From: Armadillidium nasatum | Taxonomy: Eukaryota; Arthropoda; Malacostraca; Isopoda; Armadillidiidae | Length of the DNA stretch: 32,596 nt | NCBI GenBank assembly: GCA_009176605.1 | Contig: SEYY01004135.1 | Span: 1-32,596 of the forward strand | Direction of reading: 5' to 3' | Shown: piece by piece, positions 23,197-32,596 of the stretch | Layout of the letters: each line of letters starts with the position of its first letter | How positions within the stretch are numbered: the first letter of the stretch is position 1 | Position numbers and translations under genes: made by a program | The notes under the pieces: model-generated | Database searches by the model: none | Told to the model about the DNA's origin: nothing | What the model saw: the letters and a program-made list of their open reading frames with translations, nothing else

Positions 23197-23679
23197 CTGA
23201 AAAGAAATAAAATAATTAACTAAATATACTATTATCAAGTTACCTATTAGTGAAAAAGTTTACCAACAATATTTATTTAATTTTATAATTTAAGTCCAAA
23301 CCCAGATATTGTAAGGAAACCCATAACAAACCTTATTATGACCTCATCACGCTTGGGATAACTTTCAGAGTTAATGAGACAAAGAAACTAGATTCCTCCT
23401 CTTTAAAAAGGAATCTCAAAAGGGTCACAAAGGATATGCATAAAGAGAGAAGACAACTTGGGGAAAATGTGAAAAATCTTAAAGGTTCCTCAGAACACTT
23501 AATCATTCAGAAGTTTCATAACTGAGAAAAATAGTAAGATCAAGATTAAAAGAAATGTCAAAAAGGTTTGAGTTGTGCGTTTTTTGAAGATGTTATTGAT
23601 GTGTGAGTGATTACTTCGATGTGTGAGTGATTACTTCAAGCAGGTAGATGAGATTATCAATTGATAAGTGGATTGTGGA
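23197..23679. other. Intron-like DNA upstream of the zinc-finger exon
   Basis: This contains the pyrimidine tract and AG acceptor of the zinc-finger exon (minus strand, 23197-23211). The rest is ordinary AT-rich sequence. A 20-base unit (TTACTTCGATGTGTGAGTGA and its neighbour) is partly duplicated near 23600-23640. No exon was recognised. Confidence 0.45.
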
Positions 23680-23709
23680 TAAGTGGATTATCAATTGATA
23701 ATCCACTTA
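23680..23709. repeat. Perfect 30-bp palindrome
   Basis: TAAGTGGATTATCAA is followed directly by its exact reverse complement TTGATAATCCACTTA. Parts of the same motif occur again just upstream (23652-23675), suggesting local duplication or template switching. Confidence 0.95.
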
Positions 23710-23753
23710 GGTCACACTTATATCGGTGAAAAATGTTTTCTGTGCAACAGTTA

Positions 23754-23754
23754 T

Positions 23755-23825
<71 letters not shown>
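23754..23825. repeat. (AAT)n microsatellite
   Basis: About 24 copies of a TAA/AAT triplet followed by a short A run. Confidence 0.95.
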
Positions 23826-23835
<10 letters not shown>

Positions 23836-24202
23836 TCAGTTACTCCACTGAGAAAGTTTTTGCAAATTCTTGGTTTAATATATTCCTTGCAAGCGACAGA
23901 GCGACACAATTTATATTTTAGTAGCAAAAAGTAGCAATTATTATTTTTAAAATCGTATCAACATGCTTCAAAATTATAAGGTAACAAAAGAGGTTCTGTA
24001 TCAGCGATGACACAGTTCATTTTCAAAGCCTCAATAGTTTGTAATACCAATTTTGGATTATCAGAAGATTTACTTTGAAGAAGTTCACTAAACTCTCCAA
24101 AAAACAGAATTGTTCAACTTTAATTAAGGATTCCTCAACTCAAAACCAAACAAACAAACAAACCAAATGCAGGAGCACATTAAAATTGAAATATTGAAAT
24201 AG
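23826..24202. other. Unassigned DNA with a short minus-strand frame
   Basis: No element boundary is visible. On the minus strand about 50 open codons (24119 to about 23963) give a protein-like segment with FFGEFSELLQSKSSDNPK and PLLLPYNFEAC before a stop. It has no obvious splice site and no recognised family, so it is noted only. Confidence 0.3.
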
Positions 24203-24412
24203 TTCAGTCAACTTTGCATTTCTGAAAGGGATATACAGAAATATTGGAAAAATCATGAAGAAATGTTTCCTACACTGACAAGTCTGTCACAGAAATATGT
24301 GAATATTTCAGCATTTTCTGCTCCTGTAACAAGAATCGTCAGTCTCACTGCAAAAGTATTTCGCTCTGACAGATGTAGACTGATTGACAAAAATTTTGAA
24401 TTGTGCTTTTAA
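24203..24412 (+). pseudogene. hAT transposase C-terminal dimerisation domain fragment
   Basis: A 69-codon open stretch, stop to stop, reads ISERDIQKYWKNHEEMFPTL, then LSQKYVNISAFSAPVTRIVS and [13 protein letters not shown]. This is the conserved order of the hATC dimerisation domain: a W-containing helix (YWK), the KY-I-SAP-R-S block and the R-x-R-L-x-x-x-N block near the C-terminus. The usual AG pair after the serine is changed to LT. The catalytic RNase-H-like core is absent upstream, so only the tail of a transposase gene remains. The domain normally lets hAT transposases assemble into oligomers. It may be unrelated to the other two hAT elements in the window. It ends about 140 bases before a (TA)n array. 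Confidence 0.75.
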
Positions 24413-24549
24413 TTTTAAAAGCTGAGAATAAAGAATTAAAAAAGGCTTACAGAATTTATAAAAGCCTAATTCTTTTCAAATACTTTTATTCTCTACTTAC
24501 CTTAATTAAATTTAGGAATGGATCTCCACAGTACCTGGACCTAAGCCTG

Positions 24550-25774
<1,225 letters not shown>

Positions 25775-25782
25775 GTCACGAT
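25775..25782. repeat. Left 8-bp target duplication of the BED hAT element
   Basis: GTCACGAT lies directly before TAGGGACCGACCGGAG and is repeated exactly at 27331-27338. Confidence 0.9.
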
Positions 25783-27330
25783 TAGGGACCGACCGGAGCT
25801 GGAATTTTGTCGAGCCGAGGCCGGGATTGCCTAAAATTTGTAAAGAGGTCAAAAGCAGTGAAAAGAAGTGAAATGAAAGGTATAAAATTATCAATATAGC
25901 CTGAATTTGTACATATCATTGTTATTTTATTATGTATCAAACTTGTATCATTTAACTACATTATTTCAAGATTGTTATTTTTTTATATGCTTTCAGTCAA
26001 TATGAGTAAAAGATCAGCTTCTGCAGTATTGGAGTACTTTACAATGTTTCAGGATAAACTTGAAATACGTAAATGTAACATTTGCAGTCAGAAAATTAGA
26101 AGAGGACCTCCGGGTGCTACAAATAAAATTATTTTAACCAAATCTTTATAGGGGTATCTAAGATCAAAACACAAAGATGAACATTCACTAGCAGAAAAGG
26201 AGAGGTCAAAAGAAACAGAAAAGAAAAAGAAAATATTGATAAAACGAGAAAAAAAAATCTTAATTTTCTTATATTTTGTTTGAAATTTTTTTTTATTATT
26301 TGACTGATTGAGCTGAAATTTTCAGGGTATATGCATTTTCCCCCAGAGTTCTGAGGTGATTTCGAGCATTTTTTCTGAGCCTATAACAGTTTGAAAGTTA
26401 TTTGGACCAAAAGTTGAAAAAAATTTATAGTGGGGTCAAACCACTGGCCACATGAGCTGAAAATTTAAGTGAATAATCTTAGCCCAAATTTCTTGCATTG
26501 GTGGGAACAGATTTTTTGATATCACGTCTAGAAAAAAAGTTATAAGCACTTCCAATCGTACCCTTCCAGAGAAAAAAAATTATTTAAAAAAAAAAAAAAA
26601 AAAAAAACGCAACCTACTAATTTTTTTATTTTTGGATATTGCTTAGAGGAGGGACAGGGCAACAACTTTTATTTTGAGTATTATTAAATACAATTTGTTA
26701 GAAGCGAGATATAGCCTCTCAAACTTGGGGAATTTTTGAAGTTTGGTCAAAAATGGACCTTTTTTGAAGGCTATATCTCGAAACCAACGAATCGTATCGA
26801 ATAAATTTATAGCCCCATCTATAATGTTATAGATACATTATACACCAACCAAAAATTAGAAATGTTATAGTTGTAGCTTTTTTTTTTAATTTTTTTTTGT
26901 CCGAAAAGATGAATTTTTTTTTATAAATTTTATGATAGTTGGTCAGTTTTTGGCTTATGACATTTTTTAAATAATTCTGGCAACAAAATTCTGTTAGATG
27001 CTTTTGTAGCCCATATAATTCTGAATATACAATCCAAATTTCAAGTTATTCCGAAAAATGGTTTGGCTCCTTTATTTATTTGAAAAATGGGCAAATTTCC
27101 AGAAAAAAATCTTTTTAAATTATACTCAGAAAAACACTAGAAATGGACTTTTTCACCAGGAAAAAAACAATTTACACTGAAAATTTCAGGAGAATCGGCT
27201 GAAAATTAAAAACAAAAATTAAATTGAACTGTCCCCTTAAGTATAATTTGCCATTTTAAACCCGGAAGGCAAACCCCGGATTTCCCCGATTTTTAGCGGG
27301 GGCCAGGGCCGGGGCTCCGGTCGGTTCATG
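25783..27330 (+). mobile_element. hAT element with BED zinc finger, internally reduced, nested in the mariner
   Basis: The termini are TAGGGACCGACCGGAG on the left and CTCCGGTCGGTTCATG on the right: a shared inverted GACCGGAG core with small mismatches at the tips, flanked by a perfect 8-bp duplication GTCACGAT. Beginning at 26002, ATG opens MSKRSASAVLEYFTMFQDKL, then the BED finger CNICSQKIRRGPPGATNK with HKDEH further on. One in-frame stop (TAG at 26149) interrupts the finger. A Lys/Glu-rich stretch follows, then about 950 bases of AT-rich DNA without a frame. The RNase-H-like core and dimerisation domain are absent, so the element cannot move itself. BED fingers are the usual DNA-binding part of hAT transposases. 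Its GC-rich ends stand out strongly from the AT-rich surroundings. Confidence 0.9.
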
Positions 27331-27338
27331 GTCACGAT
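27331..27338. repeat. Right 8-bp target duplication of the BED hAT element
   Basis: GTCACGAT, identical to 25775-25782, directly follows the right terminus. Confidence 0.9.
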
Positions 27339-27354
27339 CATTGGCTTACACCTT

Positions 27355-27475
27355 TAAATTATTGTCTGTGTGGGTTTTCTTCCTCTTTTCTATTTGTATA
27401 CGCTCCCTCCTTGGAAAGAGCTCTGGCCGTGAGTGGTGGTGAATTGCAAATAAAAATAATAATAATAATAAAAAA
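27355..27475 (+). mobile_element. LINE 3' UTR fragment with an AAT tail
   Basis: GGGTTTTCTTCC, GCTCTGGCCGTGAGTGGTGG and a final AAT repeat align with the 3' UTR after the LINE end at 2530-2625 (GGGCTATGCCCGTGAGCGAT). Only the 3' tail of the element is present. It meets the remaining bases of the mariner at about 27339-27354. Confidence 0.65.
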
Positions 27476-27531
27476 ATCTCTTTCTCTATATTATATATTA
27501 AAAATAAGGTAAGGCTATTGAAAATTACTTA

Positions 27532-29190
<1,659 letters not shown>

Positions 29191-29857
29191 TTAAAAGTTA
29201 CCCAAAAATATTAAAAACGTTTTCTATAAAACAAAAACAAAAAATTATATTTTATGTATAACTTGTTTATATAAGGTTTATGTTTTTAAGAAGCAATTTA
29301 AAACTAATCAATAATTAAAAATAAAGTTCTTTTTGTTATAAAAATAATTATTATTTATGTATAAATGTATAAACTATTAATTTAAAAAGTAAAACTTTTA
29401 AAATATAATGAAAATTATATATAATCCGATCTCAAATTCTTAATGTACTGTTGGCGCATTTTCTTATGTCATTTTCCCGCCAAAACCATTTTAGCGCCAA
29501 ACTTTAAGGTAAAACCATTATAAAAACTATGATTAAATGTAAAATATATTTATTTTTATGCTATATATATTATATTATAATTTCAAGAAAAAAATGTTTA
29601 TGTCAAAATTTCGATTATAATGTATTTTTATGTGTAATATTTAAATATATTGTTAAAAAATATTTTCTAATTTAAATATATAAAATTTTCTATACTTTTT
29701 CAATAAAAATTTATGAAACTTTAATAATAGAAACTTTGTACAACATTTTTGTTAAAAATAATAAATAAAGTGGAAAACCAGCTACTTTTCCTTACACCTT
29801 TTCACTATTGAGATAATTTTCAGAAGGTATAGAAAAAGTAGTCAACTTTCACTTTAT
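29191..29857. other. AT-rich spacer with E2F-like motifs and a hairpin
   Basis: No gene is visible. Two features stand out: TTTTCCCGCCAAAA at 29472-29485 with TTTTAGCGCCAAA at 29489-29501, both matching E2F/DP-type sites on the minus strand, and an imperfect inverted repeat, 29765-29800 against 29824-29857, around a loop of about 23 bases. Confidence 0.45.
29472..29501 (-). promoter_or_regulatory. Candidate pair of E2F/DP binding sites
   Basis: Read on the minus strand the two motifs are TTTGGCGCTAAAA and TTTTGGCGGGAAAA; the second is the textbook E2F consensus. A third GGCGC lies near 29453. They sit about 6.3 kb upstream of the zinc-finger exon, on the side where its promoter would be expected, but no first exon was found nearby. 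Confidence 0.3.
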
Positions 29858-30014
29858 CCAAGGGGCCGAAGAAGAAACCGCCACTACAGCCGAACTGTTC
29901 AGAAGACGTCCCAAGCAGAAGCCCAAAAAGCCGCCGCTCCTACAGAAACCGAAGAAGTTCCAAAGCCTCTGCTACCAAAAGGAAACCCAGTTTGGCAGCC
30001 CATTTGCCCTCGAC
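29858..30014 (+). other. GC-rich block joined to the left LTR
   Basis: This block is GC-richer than the spacer before it and reads as an open plus-strand frame rich in Arg, Lys, Pro and Ala that runs into the LTR. Sequence of this kind directly upstream of an LTR can be the tail of the coding region of a second element copy. I cannot decide between that and unrelated flanking DNA. Confidence 0.3.
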
Positions 30015-30228
30015 TGTGGTTCCTCCTTTGAAGTAGCCTTCCATCTGAGGCAACAGACGTTCTAAAGGCCTGAAGAGAAGTGGTGGCTACCACACGCCTA
30101 CCAGTCGGTATTCCACAAAGGGAAATTGAAAAACACCCAGCCTCCTGATCTTCCCCCTGCGCCACAACACAATATAGGGACCTCCTGCACCATATATTGG
30201 TATCCCCTGAGATAATTAGGTCCCTACA
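30015..30228 (+). repeat. Left LTR (214 bp)
   Basis: It begins TGTGGTTCCTCC and ends GGTCCCTACA, and matches 31460-31673 at roughly 95 percent. Confidence 0.9.
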
Positions 30229-31459
30229 TATTGGTAACCCTGCGAGTGTATCCAGATTTTCTGGACAATTCAACGATGGACCCAAACAATCAAGACGGAG
30301 CAGAAGATAGAGTCATCTCTTCTGTAAAAATAAAGCCACCCACTTTCTCTGAAACCTCCGTGCCAACATGGTTTCGAGTCCTGGAAGCACAATTTCATCT
30401 GGCAAGGATATTCAACAACAAAAACCAAGTACTTCCACGCTTTGTCTCAACTCCCTACCGAAGTTTTGGACAGAATTCCACAACCAGAGCTGGAAGCAGA
30501 GGACTATGATCGTTTAAAAAAGGCAATTACTACCACTTTTGAAAAGTCAAAACTGGAACTTTTTAACGATCTTATGTCCAAGCAAACTTACAGTGGCAAG
30601 CCCTCTATCTATCTACTGGACATGCTCAGACAGGCCGGCAAATTAAACATAGGAGAAGACATTGTGAGAATGCAGTTTTTGAAAACTCTTCCTGGCCACG
30701 TACGAACTGTATTAGCTTCCCACACTACCCTCACGCTTCAACAACTCAGAGAACTTGCCAATGACTTACTAATTATGGACCATCCTACTACAGTCATGGC
30801 CGTATCACCACCATCATCTGCAGTAGCTTCTCCTTCAACAAGATCTCCAAGACCTACAAATAACACTTCTGTTGGACTCAAGCCGAATCAAGTCAATCAG
30901 AGACCCAAAATTTGTAGAGGTCATATCTTCTACCGCCCAGATTCAAAGTCTTGCAAGAACTGGTGCAAATGGCCTCACGAGGCAGGACTACATATCCTAT
31001 CAAATTCAAGGCTACCTTCAAGATGGACTACATATCCTATCAAATTCTAGGCTACCTTCAAGATCTTCTTCACCTGCCCCATTGGAAAACTAGAAGAGCA
31101 GACTGACATCTGTGCCATATCCAGTTCGCAACTTACAATTACTACCAAGATCTTTGGCACAAGTACCTTATTTCTACTTGACACTGGAGCTTCAATAAGT
31201 AGTTTACCTTACTCCATGGTTTCCAACATGACGCTTTTTCCTTCAAACATCACCTGTTCCACAGCTAATGGTTCGCCTATCAAGTGTTTTGGGGAAATAG
31301 TGGCATGCATCACCATTCCAAAATTAAGAAGAGAATTTAACTGGACCTTTTTCGTTGCAGAAGTCGCAATGCCTATCTTAGGAATGGATTTCCTCCATCA
31401 TTACAACCTTCCCATCGATTGTGGTAAGAAAACTCTGCATGACACCCATAATACTCCTC

Positions 31460-32596
<1,137 letters not shown>

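Noticed and set aside
27339-27400. Continuation of the mariner transposase after the hAT insertion
   Set aside because: A few codons could fit, but most of the stretch aligns better with the LINE 3' UTR seen at 2530-2625, so only about 15 bases might be mariner.

Overview
The window looks like nuclear DNA from an invertebrate, most likely an arthropod and plausibly a crustacean. It is very AT-rich. It carries eleven long (TA)n arrays, many broken mobile elements (non-LTR retrotransposons, hAT and mariner DNA transposons, LTR retroelements) and spliced C2H2 zinc-finger genes with phase-0 introns. The arthropod call rests on the general style of the elements and genes; no single sequence proves it.

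Layout. 1-2 kb holds a 1.18-kb fold-back hAT-type element with perfect 8-bp target duplications. 2.2-3.0 kb holds two LINE fragments. 3.4-5.0 kb is a broken Jockey-like LINE between two (TA)n arrays. 5.0-5.8 kb is the remnant of a coding sequence I cannot name. Three minus-strand exons, at 12654-12571, 7980-7828 and 3138-2958, look like the 5' part of a host gene, all with phase-0 junctions. A copia-like retroelement fossil (10.4-12.5 kb) sits in its first intron. 13.4-16.8 kb is a LINE split by a 1.55-kb insertion with 5-bp target duplications; the insertion contains an array of about nine hairpin-forming palindromes.

17.96-23.20 kb on the minus strand is one very long zinc-finger exon with about 39 C2H2/C2HC-type fingers. 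Its first half is built from tandem modules headed by a helix-like box (S-L-S-L-S-[DE]-I-I-N-L-I-C), duplicated again as a block of about 1.67 kb. Three single-base insertions break the frame, and a (TA)n array is read through as a Tyr-Ile tail at the C-terminus. The exon starts in phase 0, like the exons to its left, so the simplest reading is a tandem cluster of related zinc-finger genes all on the minus strand: the 5' exons at 3-12.7 kb would feed a finger exon beyond the left edge, and the finger exon here would be served by 5' exons further right. That link is inference.

24.2-29.2 kb is transposon on transposon: a hAT dimerisation-domain fragment, a mariner-type element of the DUF4817 kind starting in a (TA)n array and interrupted by a 1.55-kb BED-finger hAT element with perfect 8-bp target duplications, a LINE 3' end, and a 5'-truncated antisense LINE. 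30.0-31.7 kb is a short Ty3/gypsy-type fossil with two 214-bp LTRs, gag and protease only. A tRNA-like SINE piece between two (TA)n arrays and a LINE running off the right edge end the window.

Nearly every (TA)n array touches the edge or centre of a mobile element. The most unusual signals are the palindrome array with matching arm changes, the modular zinc-finger exon with its box, and the microsatellite-encoded protein tail.
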